From contig CANTFK010000992.1 of NCBI GenBank assembly GCA_947646735.1, forward strand, positions 124,001 through 188,000: a DNA stretch of 64,000 nucleotides, read 5' to 3'. This stretch comes from Peronospora farinosa. Taxonomy: Eukaryota > Oomycota > Peronosporomycetes > Peronosporales > Peronosporaceae. The stretch's first letter is position 1. The number at the start of each line of letters is the position of its first letter. Of the stretch, positions 1 to 11,613 are shown piece after piece. The notes below the pieces were generated by a model. The model ran no database searches and had not been told where the DNA came from. It worked only from the letters and a program-made list of their open reading frames with translations. Made by a program: the position numbers and the translations under genes.

Positions 1-57
1 CGTACTAATGGGACAAAAGAGATCAATTACTAATTCTTTTTATTTTGATTTCTATAG

Positions 58-2317
58 CCTTCTTCCAACTGCAGGAATGACAGAAGAACCAGACGGGACA
101 ATTACATGTGAAGCGGGATCATTAGAGTGCACGGGCCATCGCTGGCAAGTCTGTGTGCTCCATAAGAACCGCGACGACATTGTCAAGTATCTCGGAACTA
201 TTGTGGTGAGTAAATTCTGGAGCTAATGACAGTAATTTGGTGGAATTTTGCAGTATGTAGGGTGGGTGTTTATTGACAATTTTGTGTAGTGTATTGAAGG
301 AGACGAGTCTGGTCAGATTGGTGACTGGGCGACGAAGATGAACAATTGTGTTGCGGAAGAAGAACGTGTTGCGACTAAAGAATGTTTTGATCATAAGAGC
401 AAGGATCTGCTTCTCAATGTTGGTGCTTTTCGCTTGTTATAAGCTTTTTAGTGTTGATGAAAGAAAACATTGTTGACGCCAAGCTGTTATTGTTTTCTTT
501 TCAGATGATTCGAGAAGAGCAATCGGGAAGCATACCTTGGATGCCATACGTAAGCTTTAGACATGTTTGCTTGCGTGTATGCTTGAATGGTGCAGCTTTT
601 TTGTGAGCTGACGATGTTGAATGTGGTATTGTACATTTATGAACAGACGGTTGTGAATCATAAAGTGATTGGGTCGGCAACAAAAGGGGTTAGTTTGAAA
701 ATGCTCAAGACGAACATTTGCTTAGCATACACGGGCCCCAAGACTTTTTATCCGGCAGAATGTGTGAAGCTTGTTGGAGAGCAGAAGAAATTTGCCCCTG
801 AAGATACTGTGACGGAAAAGGGGGACAACCCCTTGGTGGCTCCTGAAGGGAAGCCACAAGGTATCATTGCGCTTGCAAAGGAAGCGATAAACACCGAAAT
901 TGAGTCATCTGTAATTGAAGGTGGAGATGGTAAGGACATGGAAAATGTAGCAGTCCCTGCTCCTGCTTTTGTGCCTGCTACGGCTAAAAAGTCAGGCAAA
1001 GTACAGATGGAGTTGTACTGGCGAGCATTCTGGTACGTACACTTTCATCGATATACTTTCGTATTCATGACTGACTGAGAACTTGTTTTGCAAAGCCCCG
1101 GTTGTACGTTTTTCATCACAAAACAACTGCTGTCACTTATTCGAGACAAAGAGTATGTATTGACAATTACTACTGTAGTTACACTTGATGTCTTTTCTGA
1201 CTCATATTGCACGATTTGTCCTCTTCACAGGTTCCAGGAGATCATCGATTTTCATCCAGTGCCCGCTGCTGGCATGTCTTATGACGCAAAGGGAAAATTT
1301 GTATGCGCTGCTGGTAGGGTAGAGTGCTTGGGACATAAGTGGCTAAGCTGCGCTGTGGAGGAATTTCAACAAATTGGAGAGCTGGTGGAACACATTGCTG
1401 TGAGATACCTTGACGACGCAAGCTTTTTTTTACATCCTTTGGTCGCTAATTTATGCTCACATGAAATGCTTGGCAGTGTATGGAAAGTAAAGATAATAAG
1501 GGCATGACGTGGAGCTCCGTTATGAATCGATGCTTTGATGGCGAAGCGCTTACGAAGATGAAAACGTGTTATGGTTCAAAGAGTGTTGAACTTCTCCAAA
1601 AGGTTTGTCTCTTGACCTCGCTGGGTTTTTGCTGTTACATGCTGGCAATACGTTTACCATCGGATATTGTTGTTTGATGCAGAACGTAGCGAAGATGCAA
1701 GCACTACGTATTTCCTGGCTGCCATACGTACGAAGCAGTTGCGTTATTGCTACGCCATATTATTCGTATCTAATTGTTCGGGCTGAATACTTGCAGGTTC
1801 TTATTAATGGGGTGCCGCTAGGTACAGCTAAACGCGGAATTAGCCTGAAGCAGCTCATGGATGCCGTTTGCAAAGCCTATTCGGGACCACAGAATGTGCG
1901 TTGTGTGCACTGTACCTGGCAACTGGCTCTTACGCTCACTGTAACCTCTTTCTTCGTGCTTGTTGTAAACAGTTGTGGCCGGCGTCGTGCCAACCCAAAC
2001 GGCTTCGTGAAGAGGCAACGGAACCAGAGCCCCCAGCCGAAAAAGAGGACGCGGTGAAGCCATGTACTCCCAAGGAGAAAGACGCAGACACCACTGGTGC
2101 GCAGCACGTAGATATACCTGGTATTGGCAAAGCACTACCAAGTGAACCGGTGGCCAAAACTATCACGAAGTTTGAGGCTAAGGTTGTCGGAGGCAAAGAG
2201 GCCGATGACGAGGAAGTTTCGGCCACCTTTATTGCGATCATTTTGCCAGGCGTGTGCTTCGTTGGACTTCTTGTTGTCGCGCTACGATTAACACGTGACC
2301 ACAAGAAGGACGCCTGA
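58..2317 (+). CDS. Tandem GILT-domain thiol reductase, single-pass membrane protein (5' partial)
   Basis: GILT (gamma-interferon-inducible lysosomal thiol reductase) family, which reduces protein disulfides in acidic compartments. The window opens inside the gene. Proposed exons are <58-205, 290-418, 505-549, 647-1032, 1096-1152, 1231-1399, 1477-1602, 1683-1727, 1797-1895 and 1973-2317, all GT-AG and in frame. Two GILT units are visible. The first shows CEAGSLECTGHRW, a cysteine-rich middle and WMPY, but its active site lies upstream of the window. The second has the full redox motif FCPGC, formed across the 1032/1096 splice, then CAAGRVECLGHKW and WLPYVLING. A Pro/Glu/Lys-rich stalk and one C-terminal hydrophobic segment (FIAIILPGVCFVGLLVVAL) with a short basic tail predict a type I membrane protein, unlike soluble animal GILT. 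The two units share intron positions and phases, so they arose by internal duplication. The upstream limit is unknown and there may be further units. Confidence 0.85.
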
Positions 2318-2529
2318 GAGGTAGAGGAAAGCAAAAGTGTGTAAGCTCCGCTGGGCATTGATAGCGTAAGATTGAGCTATCATGCTGCTTCGTACAAAGA
2401 AGTTGTCTTCATTTTTCACTGCCCGGCGTTTATTCATTCTGATATCAGGCATTACTGCAAATCATGGCTTGAGTCACTTTGTGAATCGATATGCCGGCCA
2501 TACTAGAGCAAGCACTCCACAACAGTCGA

Positions 2530-4257
2530 CTAAACTCCTTCCATATCGTCGCTATCTTTGCTGTAACTCTTTTGCTTCTTCTCAGTAAGTGAAGCGCGAG
2601 AATTTTCTTCATCCGAGTCTGACTCAATCTCTGGGTTGATGTCTTCGTCCGATAATGAGCCGTGTGTGTTGCGTGTCATCTCGATACCGGGACTTTCGAT
2701 CGTCGGTAACTGTACATCATAACAACAACAAAGACATTTATCAGAAGGCCATATCAAGTCTTATTGACCTTTCAAACGCACCTGCGTGGAGTACGCAAAC
2801 TGCGAGCTATTTTGGGTCGGTCTCCAGATGAGAGTCATGGCAGCTGAAACAGTGAAATTCAGCACAGGCCACGCCACGAGCTGCATCCACTCCCACTCGA
2901 CATCCCACTCAAAGACGCCGAGCCGACTGCAGACGGCTACGACCGTGAGAACGGTGAAGAACACGATGAAAGCGGCGAGCGACCAGGCCAACCAACGGTA
3001 CATGCTGAGTTTGGCAAACTGCTTCTGATCCCGCAGATCACGCAGAATGCGCTCCATGGAGTACTGGATCCACATAATGAACGCAAGGTTACAAAGCAAC
3101 TGAACAAACGACCAAGCTGTTGGCTTGTCACGAAAGTCAGCGCCACTTGATGTGCCTCGCGTCACCTCGTCAGCGACACCCGAACCAAAGTAGGCCAGCG
3201 ACAACAAGGCAATCACACTGACTTCAACACGGGTGAAATGGCTTCGAACAATACCATAGCCAAGACACACAATTAGCAGGATAACACGAGCCAGCGTGCG
3301 CATCAGCGTCTATTCCGGAAACAGCATCATGCACAACAGTCAGTCTTCATTACTCAACCACAAGTTCCTCACCAACAACAACATAAATACTCACATCTAG
3401 AATCACTGAGATCAAGAACGTCGTCGGGTAGGGACAGCACACTGGTTCTCCCGTCTTATTCATCCGATAGAATGCATAGAAACACACTGCAGATGCAGCC
3501 GTTCCCATAATGAGAACCAGTAGAATGCCCCAATGCAGTGACAATAGCTGGCGACGATGCCGGATCAACAAAAACGTAAAAAACACGTCCAGGACTAAAT
3601 ATCCAGCAGTCAAAAAGCCACTGAACGGCAGCATGCCGTACAGTACAGCTGGCAATAGTCCGTACGGGTTGCGTATTTCCATTGATCCAGCAAACTGCAG
3701 CGTCTCCGTTGCAGCTTTGTCATCATCAGCACAGACAAACACCTGCGTATCCGTCCAGCCGCTCGAAATGACGAGATGCGACACATTGGCGCGCACTGAC
3801 GGCTCAGTATCATTATTCACTGGAAACACAGATCGCTGGATGTTCGACATGCCGTCAAATTTTGCTCCCTTGGCTTTTGAACAGGCCAAAATCTCAATCT
3901 TTCCAGCTACAGCTTCAAAGTCTTCATAGGTGTTTACGTGATAGAAAAAGACGACGAGTCGCCAGCCGACCATGTCCTCCGTAACGTTTACGCCACTGAT
4001 ATCAAGCTACATCGACAAAAACCTTGAAAAGTCAATATACCTTTGTAATTGTATATAGTTTATCAAGTATTCATTCGTACAGTGATAGAGGCATTTCCCG
4101 TGCGTGCAAAGATTGGGCCATGATCAGTAGCAAACAACTTCTCAGCGCGTTGATATGGTGGAATCCATTCGCTACTTTCTACAGGATAGATGGAGGCGAT
4201 GGTAGAGCGCAGGTAGAGCCCTAGCAAGAGCAAGAGAGACGACACGAAGGACGGCAT
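2530..4257 (-). CDS. GOST/lung seven-transmembrane family protein, copy B
   Basis: Relative of the GOST family (GPR107/108, TMEM87), seven-helix proteins of the Golgi and endosomes with an N-terminal lumenal beta domain. Four exons on the minus strand, 4081-4257, 3395-4006, 2782-3309 and 2530-2709, give 498 residues in one frame. The N-terminus is a signal peptide (MPSFVSSLLLLLGLYL). The lumenal half has N-glycosylation sequons and precedes the family hallmark NPYGLLPAVLYGMLPF, which leads into the seven hydrophobic helices. A conserved CCPYP follows helix 3, and the tail is acidic and serine rich. It is the clear paralogue of the divergently transcribed gene starting at 4445 (same hallmark, same CCPYP, matching intron after that region), though the two differ strongly in the lumenal part. 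Family assignment is by motif order; the cargo or ligand is unknown. Confidence 0.8.
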
Positions 4258-4444
4258 CCTTCAGATGAGACTAATGACGAAGGGATTGAGGATGAACAAT
4301 ATTTTGATTGGTTAAAAAGGAGAATGAATTGACAGATAACAAAGTTTTTGATTGGTTGAAAGAAATTTGATGACGAACGATGATAGGATTGGATAAAATA
4401 GTGTTGAAGACAGTTGATGACCTTGATCATTTCCGTACCCATCG
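4258..4444. promoter_or_regulatory. Shared divergent promoter of the two GOST genes, three CCAAT-type boxes
   Basis: The 187 bp between the two start codons hold three GATTGG (reverse CCAATC) boxes at 4306-4311, 4350-4355 and 4387-4392. The first two sit in near-identical contexts (TTGATTGGTT followed by A-rich sequence). The boxes are what is seen; binding by a CCAAT-box (NF-Y type) factor is inferred from general eukaryotic knowledge. Confidence 0.5.
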
Positions 4445-6378
4445 ATGAATCTCATGGGGCTACTTGTAACGTCTCTTTCGGACGCTGTGAATCGTTTCTC
4501 GCTGTATTACTGGTATCAACTTACTCTCGTGTTTCTTGTCGTGATAATGATGTGCCATAATGGTATACTAGTATCAGGTTCAATCCACCAAGTGCATGAA
4601 CAAAGTACGGGTTGTAAAGTAGTAGAACGAATGTTTGCGGATGGCTACGGACCCTTTGGACTCAATGGACGCTCTAGTGTCCGTATAGACGTGATATTAC
4701 GTCCTTTGGATGATTTGGAAGTGCAGAATGCTATCACTGTGCGGAAATTGAGCGATTATTTTGACTTTGGAGTCGTAGTGGCCACTTATACGACAGAGAC
4801 GGCGTTAGCTGTGGGTTTTAATGACCATACGGCCTGCAGTTGGAACTTTGATACTAATGACACTATGGAGGGAGTGCTCGAAGGCAAATTTTGCCCACTA
4901 ACAAGTGGTGAGACGCTGCAAATGAACACGACGTTTTATCCACGAGAAAGTGGACTACAGACGGCACTAGTGATGCCTTGTTGGAAGCAAAAGAATGCAG
5001 CATTTGGATATCCTGTCAGTACAGATGAATTTGTAGCATATCCTTTGACGGATCCATTGCTACATGTAGATGCAACGATTGGTTTCAAAAATCCGTACGG
5101 ATATCTGCCGGGACTGCTCTATGGACTTTATCCATTCAAGTGAGTGCTGGAATTTGAATTAGGTGGAAGATGATGGTATCTAAACTTAATTTGTGATGAT
5201 GTGGTCATTTAGTGGTGTCTTGTCGCTGATGTATGTCTCATTGGGGGTGTATTTTGTGGTTTTGATGAAACGCCATCGTCAGAGTGTTGTCGGGGTGCAC
5301 TTTTTCCTGCTTATGGTACTGCTACTAGCAACTGGTACGATAGGTAAAGGTGAATGTGCTTGAAGCATCGAAACTCAAGCTGTGAAATATATTGCTCTAT
5401 GCAGGTGAATCCGTGGCTTGGTTTGTGACGTACAAGCTGTTGAATGATTCAGGTGTGCCAGCGTGTTGCCCCTACCCGGACTCGGTGTTGTTTTCCACGT
5501 TTGTGAAGGTTCTAGCGGGTATGGTTGCTCGCATTGCTACTACACTTGTTAGTCTGGGCTACGGGATTGTCCGCATGCAAGTTTCCTGGCCCGAGGTTTT
5601 CGTCGTTTCAGGACTGGGTATATGCTACTTTATCGCAGTCGGGGCCTTGGAGGTAAGCCATCTTGCCAATCAGTCGGACGGTGATATTCAACCTCCTGCT
5701 ATCTGGGAAGCTCTTGTAATTGTGACCAACGCGTGTTTTGGCGGGTGGATTTTTGTGTCCCTCGAGCTGACGCGTAAGAACCTGATCGCTTTCGGACAAG
5801 TAAGTTTAAGGCTCTTTTGTCGTGATGAGTTTTCACATGTTCCGCTACCTCGACTAATCACGTTGTGCTGTCAATTGCAGACTGAAAAATCGCAAATGTA
5901 CGACTCACTGCATTGGGTGTTGCTTTCGTATGTGATTATCTCTTTTGTACTGATGGCTATTGAAGGAGCTGTGTAAGTTCTGAAGTTATTATTCTGGGTG
6001 GTGCAAGGGGTAGTAACGGTGCTCGACTGACATTGTTGTCGTTGCGAATACTACAGCTATTCGGGAGCGACACGAGTGCCATGGCAATATACTTGGATCG
6101 TTTGGGCAGCTACTCGCCTGCTTTTCTTCGTGATTTTGCTAGTTGGAGTATATCTGTGGCGGCCAAGGGAGCACGGCCTGCTGTACGCACAGATGGATCA
6201 GCTCTCCAGTTGCGAGCCAGTGACACCAACTTCGATCTCACGCAGCAATGAGATGAACCAGCGTGTAGCCTCAGCAGCCGACAATGAAAACTCTATACTG
6301 GCCAAACCCTCACCATCCACTACTTCACCTACAAGACTTGCAAGTGCTAAAAATGCTTCCACCCTCGAATCACTGTAA
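4445..6378 (+). CDS. GOST/lung seven-transmembrane family protein, copy A
   Basis: Five exons (4445-5139, 5213-5343, 5405-5799, 5881-5972, 6057-6378) encode 544 residues of the GOST/lung-7TM family. A hydrophobic N-terminal segment (signal peptide or anchor around residues 25-45) is followed by a lumenal domain with several cysteines. Then come the hallmark NPYGYLPGLLYGLYPF, seven predicted helices, CCPYPDS after helix 3, and the motif WRPREHGLLYAQ at the end of helix 7, like the conserved membrane-exit sequence of the family. The tail is Ser/Thr rich. Intron 5800-5880 is 81 nt, lacks in-frame stops and would add 27 residues if retained; its GTAAGT and TTGCAG ends and the alignment with copy B argue it is normally removed. 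Likely Golgi/endosomal trafficking, by family. Confidence 0.85.
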
Positions 6379-6866
6379 AATGAAGTCACAGGTTTGGCGT
6401 GAGCCAAAAGACCCGAGAAAAGGACCTAGCGCAGTAAATTTGATAGTGGGGCACTCGTAGTTTAATTAATGAAAGCAGTCCAATTGATAGGTAGCAACAA
6501 GTAAAGCCGAACTGCTCCAATTTGCCGGCAGCATTTGGGTCCAAGTAATATACACATGTAGCTCTCTGTCTTCCGTCCTCTGTCTGCACATCACACAACA
6601 CAAGCTCTAGTCATGTTAGCAGTCAACAATTGCTACAATATTACGACACCACACTGTACAGTTGACCAGACAAGCAAGCACACATAAACGATCAAGCAAC
6701 CATTATGATTTCTTGACTAGTTACACTTCCCAGCATGACCTTCTTGTTCCCGAGAATACTCTCAGCAATTGACCAGAACGAGCCAAGCACAGCACCAAGT
6801 AGCAGCAGCAGTTCAAGCTCGTGGCACATTTGACATTGCCATAAAAACAATCTCAAGTCTTTAGCT
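6379..6866. other. Convergent 3' intergenic region
   Basis: This is the 488 bp between the stop codons of GOST copy A (plus) and eS24 (minus). It holds only short unsupported reading frames, AT-rich stretches and presumably both 3' UTRs. No conserved element was recognised. Confidence 0.6.
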
Positions 6867-7604
6867 CTACTTGTTGGCCTTGGCAGCCTTGTGGCGAGCA
6901 ATACGACGACCAACACCGCGAATTTTCTTGGCACGGTTCTTGGCTTCCTTAATCTGCTTCCGCGACGTCTCGACCTTCTCAACAAGACCTTGACGGATCA
7001 GACGGTACTTGGGCTCATAACGTTTCGCGTCGTTTACCGTATCGTACACAAGACCAAAGCCAGAGCTCTTGCCACCACCAAATTGTGTGCGAAACCCGTA
7101 CAAAAACACCGTATTCGGGTCCTTTACCTTGTACATCTGCAAGAGCATCACAATTGTCAGCAAAAGTATTCCATTGACCATCATTCAGCATTTAGCTGTC
7201 TGTCTGTCTGTCTCTTATCCATCCAGTCAGCATATAGTCTAGAGACAGTGCATTGAACTTGGAAGGTTTGCTGCTCTTGATCTGATATCTGTTATTTTTC
7301 TCCTGTTCGATCTCGCTCTTGCTACTGACGGATGGATATTCAGACGACATGATGAAACGAATGTACAGTGTGTTTACCTTAGAGATCTTCTCCTGAAGTT
7401 CAGCCTTGGGTACATTCGGGCGACCTGGATGAATCACCTCCACCACCTAATGATCATGAGTCATAAAAAACAGCATGTTAAAATCGAATAAGATCAACGG
7501 TTGTAACGAAGAGACAGTAGGAAACGCACCATTTGGCGACGGGCTAGCAAACTGTTGCGTAGGAACTTGCGCGTACGAACCGTAACAGGGACTTTATCAG
7601 CCAT
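6867..7604 (-). CDS. RPS24: 40S ribosomal protein eS24 (S24e)
   Basis: Small-subunit ribosomal protein eS24, 137 residues, three exons (7530-7604, 7378-7446, 6867-7136). The N-terminus reads [14 protein letters not shown], followed by LLARRQM joined to [14 protein letters not shown], the family signature. The body continues with [18 protein letters not shown] and ends in the usual lysine/arginine-rich tail. Length matches the family (about 130-140). The first exon is 25 codons and ends exactly between the methionine and the VVEVIHPG block. Two CCAATC boxes lie upstream at 7693-7698 and 7717-7722, 90-120 bp from the start. It sits downstream of, and in the same orientation as, the ABCF1 gene, itself ribosome-associated, but eukaryotic promoters are separate here. 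Confidence 0.97.
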
Positions 7605-8033
7605 ATTTGTTGTCTTTTGACTTAGTAACGAGAAGTTTTGCAGGGAATGGAATGAGCCGGCGACAAGCGAAGCTCTGGCCTCCAAGAGCCAACCAATCCA
7701 CCACGCTGTACTTTGACCAATCATCGATCGAAACCTAGCCTTTCAAAGACATTATATCGACTAGAACAGGATATTATCTATGAAAGAACTCTAAAACCAT
7801 AGTATGCGGAGAGATGTATTTAAGAGGTAATCAATATACAGAGGTTACATGTTAATGAAGGTTGTGGCTTTACACCAAGCAAAAATGACATGGACACTTC
7901 AACTGCAATTATGATCATCTCACAATGTACATGCACTTAAGTACATCGTCAATCCATTCGTGCGTCTAAATTCGCCAGTTATTGCGTTGCGAGACTTGCA
8001 ATTGCAGCTTTCAAGTGACACCAGTAAAAAAAA
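7605..8033. other. Intergenic region between eS24 start and ABCF1 stop
   Basis: This 429 bp holds the eS24 upstream region with its two CCAATC boxes (7693-7722) and the presumed ABCF1 3' UTR, which is AT-rich from about 7730. No coding potential was seen. Confidence 0.5.
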
Positions 8034-10591
8034 TTATGCGTCAGCCTCACCAACCACGGCTGTCGAGTGCTTGAGCTTCTGAACACGAGCTTCGGCCTTC
8101 TTGGCGGCGTTGTCCGCGAGTCGTGCCTCCTCAACCTGCGCCTGCTTGTGCAAATCGTCCAAGATCGACTGCTTGTAGTCCTCAAACGTTCCGTCATACA
8201 CCACCACGTCTTGGTCACCGCAGACCCACAGCACGCACTCCGTCGACTCAATCAGACGCGCGTCGTGCGTCACGATCACGACGCCACCTTCATACTCACG
8301 GATGGCATCACAAAGCGCATCAATGGACTCAATGTCCAAATTGTTTGTCGGCTCATCAAGAATCAAGATATGCGGGCGCATCAGAACCAGCTCAGCAATT
8401 ACCACACGGGCCTTCTGACCACCCGACAGCAGCCGGTTCTTGATCTCGTGCGCATGGCCCTCGAGACCGACCTTACCGAGCAGGTTTCGTACCTGCTGAT
8501 ATGACTGGTCTTGGAACAGACGACGCAAATACTCCACGGGTGTCTCGCCCATGGGCAGCTTGTCGACGAAGTGCTGGTTGTAGATACCCAATCGGACACG
8601 CGGATTACGGCGCACCTCGCCCTCCTTCACGGTCAACTCGCCCGTGATCATCTTCAGCAGAGTACTCTTTCCCACACCATTGGGGCCCACGATACATACT
8701 CGTGACGTCGTGTCGATACCAAAGTCCGTGTTCTTGAACAGGTACGGACCGTCACCATAGCGGAAACTGGCCTCGCGCACCTCGAGAATGGGCGGCGTCA
8801 CGACAGTCGTCTCTGGGAAGCTAAACTGCACAATGTACTCCTTTGGTCGCTCTAAAAGATCCATAGCGGCTGACGCATCCGCAGCATCATCAGGCGTGAG
8901 AGCCTTCTTCTTCGAAGCACGAGCACCAGGCTCACGTTTCTTTTTCACGATTTCAGTAGCTTTCTTGGAAGACTTGCCCGAAGCCTTGAGGTTACGAAGC
9001 TGCTTTTGCTGCTTCTCCCAGGCCTTCTCCATCTGCTTTCGCTTCTGCTTTTCCATTTCACGGAACATGTCATAGTTACCCTTGTAGTGTACAATTTTCT
9101 TGTTCTCCAGATGCAGCACCTCTGTGCACACGCTATTCAGGAAGTCGGCGTCGTGGGACACTACCAGCAGCGTTTTCTTCCACTTTTGCAGGTAATCGTC
9201 CAGCCAAATAACGGCGTTCAAATCCAAATGGTTCGTCGGCTCATCAAGCATCAGCAGCGTCGGCTCGACGTACAAAGCCTTAGCCAGAGAGATTCGCATA
9301 CGCCAACCACCAGAAAAGTCCTTCGTGACCTTCTCCTGCATAGCCGAGTCGAATCCCAGACCAAATAGGATACGCCGTGCACGAGCCTCAGCAGCAGACG
9401 CGTTCATGTGCGACAGCTGATCATACACTTCGTTCAGCCGGTCGTCCAGAGCCGAGTCCTGTTTGGTTTCCAGCTCTGCAAGCAGGTGCTTCTCTTCCTC
9501 CAATAACGCCCACCGCTCGGCGTCAGCCTTCAGCACGGCATCCACAGCTCGCGTGTCGTCGGCCACGACCTCCTGCTCTACATACAGGCAGTCGATCTTG
9601 GGCGGGATTTTGAGCTCCCCTAGCGCAATCATTTTCAAGATCGTGGTTTTACCTTGACCGTTCGGACCCACCAGACCGTACTTGCCACCAGCGTTAATAT
9701 GCAGCGACGCATTGTCGTACAGTAGTTTGTTGTGCGCGTTGATGCTGAAGTTGTCAATGTGGATGTCAGTGGCGTTCTCCCAGTTCGAGTCCTCCGTAAA
9801 GGCCTGCTGCGAGACAGAGAACTGAGCGCCATCCATAGGGTTGGCAGCGCGGTGGTACTCGTCCTCGCGTTCCTGACGTTCCTGCTCCTCTTTGATACGC
9901 TTGCGCTCTTTATTACTAAGACGTTTGCCTTCCTTATCCTTCTTGCTCGTCTTTTTCGGTTTATTTTCCTCATTGTCTTCCTCCTCTTTGTCATCTATAG
10001 AGTCAAAGACACTTTTCACTTTCTTCGTTTTCTTCTTCTTCTTATCCTTCTTGTCATCTTCGTCTATCTCGTCAACAGGGTCAAAGAATAAGTCCGTCGA
10101 GATCATTTTCTTCTTGCTTTTTTCTTCTCCTTCTCTTTCTTCTTCTCCACAACAACCTCCACCTTGACCTCTTTTTCTTCCTCTTTTGCTTCTTCTTCCA
10201 CATCTTCATCTTCTTCTTCTCTCACTTCTTCTCTTTCTTCTTCTTCTTCACTGTCGCTATCGTTCATTAGAGCAGCAAAGTTCACCACCTTCTTCTTGTC
10301 CTTTTTCTTCTTCTTCTTCTTGTTTGTACTAGCAGCCACTTGTGCGTACAAATCCTCCTCCTCCTCCTTCTCGTCCTTCTGCTCGGCATCTGAAGCCGTG
10401 CATTGACTCGTCTGTTCTTCCTGAGCCTTGGCGACCTGACGCTGCGCTTTCCGTGTCTTTAACTTCTCCTTACGCGCCACTTTCTTGTCGTTTTCATTCA
10501 TTGATGCAGGAACTACAGAAGGCGTTGTCTTGACGTCGTCTGAATCGGATTCGTCGCCACGACGACCTCCTTTTTTCTTCCCACGAGCCAT
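8034..10591 (-). CDS. ABCF1-type (ABC50/GCN20-like) translation ATPase, frame broken once
   Basis: Soluble twin-ATPase ABCF protein with no membrane helices. ABCF1/ABC50 binds ribosomes and eIF2 and promotes initiation. The N-terminal part (10103-10591, 162 codons) is a Lys/Glu-rich region starting MARGKKKGGRRGDESDSDD. The rest (8034-10106, 690 codons) carries ABC1 with Walker A GPNGQGKT, signature FSGGWRMR and Walker B LLMLDEPTNHLD, then ABC2 with GPNGVGKST, LLSGGQKARV and ILILDEPTNNLD. The two parts are in different frames and overlap by four bases (ATGA) inside an A/G-rich tract at 10103-10130. No plausible intron fits, and joined they give about 850 residues, the size of ABCF1. A one-base assembly error is most likely; a true frameshift or downstream initiation is the alternative. 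A GATTGG box lies at 10655. Confidence 0.92.
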
Positions 10592-10906
10592 CGCGTCTTT
10601 TAGATAATGAAACTATTATGACTGGACAAAGCCAAACGAAAAAGACTGCAATTTGATTGGGTGAATTAGACTACAAACTATAACTCGGGGCTAATATGTA
10701 ATTAAACGTTTGCTACGTCTTAATAAGGAGTTATTTGTCGCTAGTCCTTATTAGGACTTGAAAATTCGCATTTTACTCTTCTGCTAAATATTACGTAATG
10801 TTGTAGCCATTTCCTCCAACTTGAAGTGACTTGCGCCTACAGTCGACTTCACTCCAATGCGTCGATACTAAGAGCGACATTTCCTAGACCACTACCCAGT
10901 ACAACA

Positions 10907-11592
10907 ATGCGACTGATAAGTTTTGATACGTTTGAAAAAGAGATTTTGAATTATACGACGTCAGTTGCAAAACTGAGCTCAAATCATGGACAATGCAATT
11001 GCACTCAAGTAAAGAGAATCTCTTCTGATACTTGGCACAATAAAGTGCTGACTACACTGAAAAGACGACGCCTTAAGGTGCTTCTCGACTTGCCAAATAT
11101 TTCATCGATGACAGTCTGGAGGTCACCGCAGCAATCTCATGTGCTAAAAATACTCTTACTGGATGAAGCAGCGCAGCAGATTTTTTACGATCTTCTTGAT
11201 GCGACAACATTGTTTTGAAGGGTATTGCGACGCTTATGAGGTCTTGATAACTACTACAGAGTGAAGCAAGAGCTGGACAATTATTGCAACACTTGTCGAC
11301 AGGAATGCGATCTTATCGAGCGACAGCTTTCTACTCGTAGCATTTCAACAAGCCTAAGCCTCCCATGACCGGCTGCATGTTGGACGGACTCATTTGGTGT
11401 TGGCAACAAAGAGGTTGTTTACAACTAGTTACAGTTGTGCCTTACAGGGCTTTACGAGTTGAGGACATTGACAATGATGTTCAATGTTTCAACCATGTTG
11501 TAGTCGCGTCCTCAGCAAAATCTCTTTATCTATTTTTCCAGGAGATAAACCATCCATTATTTTGGAGAACGGATACGTTTCCAGTTGCATAA
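10907..11592 (+). pseudogene. Unresolved small gene or remnant
   Basis: Three coding-looking pieces follow each other on the plus strand. One starts at the ATG at 10907 (MRLISFDTFEKEI...) and runs 103 codons to 11218. The second is an open stretch of about 34 codons from 11262 with regularly spaced cysteines (NYCNTCRQEC), ending at 11365. The third is 75 codons from 11365 to 11592 (DGLIWCWQQRGCLQL, NHVVVASSAKSLYLF) that looks like a WD/beta-propeller blade. I could not join them with convincing GT-AG introns: the first ends in TTTTGA just before a weak donor. It may be a multi-exon gene I failed to splice or a decayed one. No family is recognised with confidence. Confidence 0.3.
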
Positions 11593-11613
11593 AACGCCGC
11601 GCAGTTTGGAGCT

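Noticed and set aside
2382..2588. Small plus-strand ORF with hydrophobic N-terminus as a possible secreted effector
   Set aside because: It overlaps the last exon of the minus-strand GOST gene, has no RXLR or dEER motif and no convincing signal peptide.
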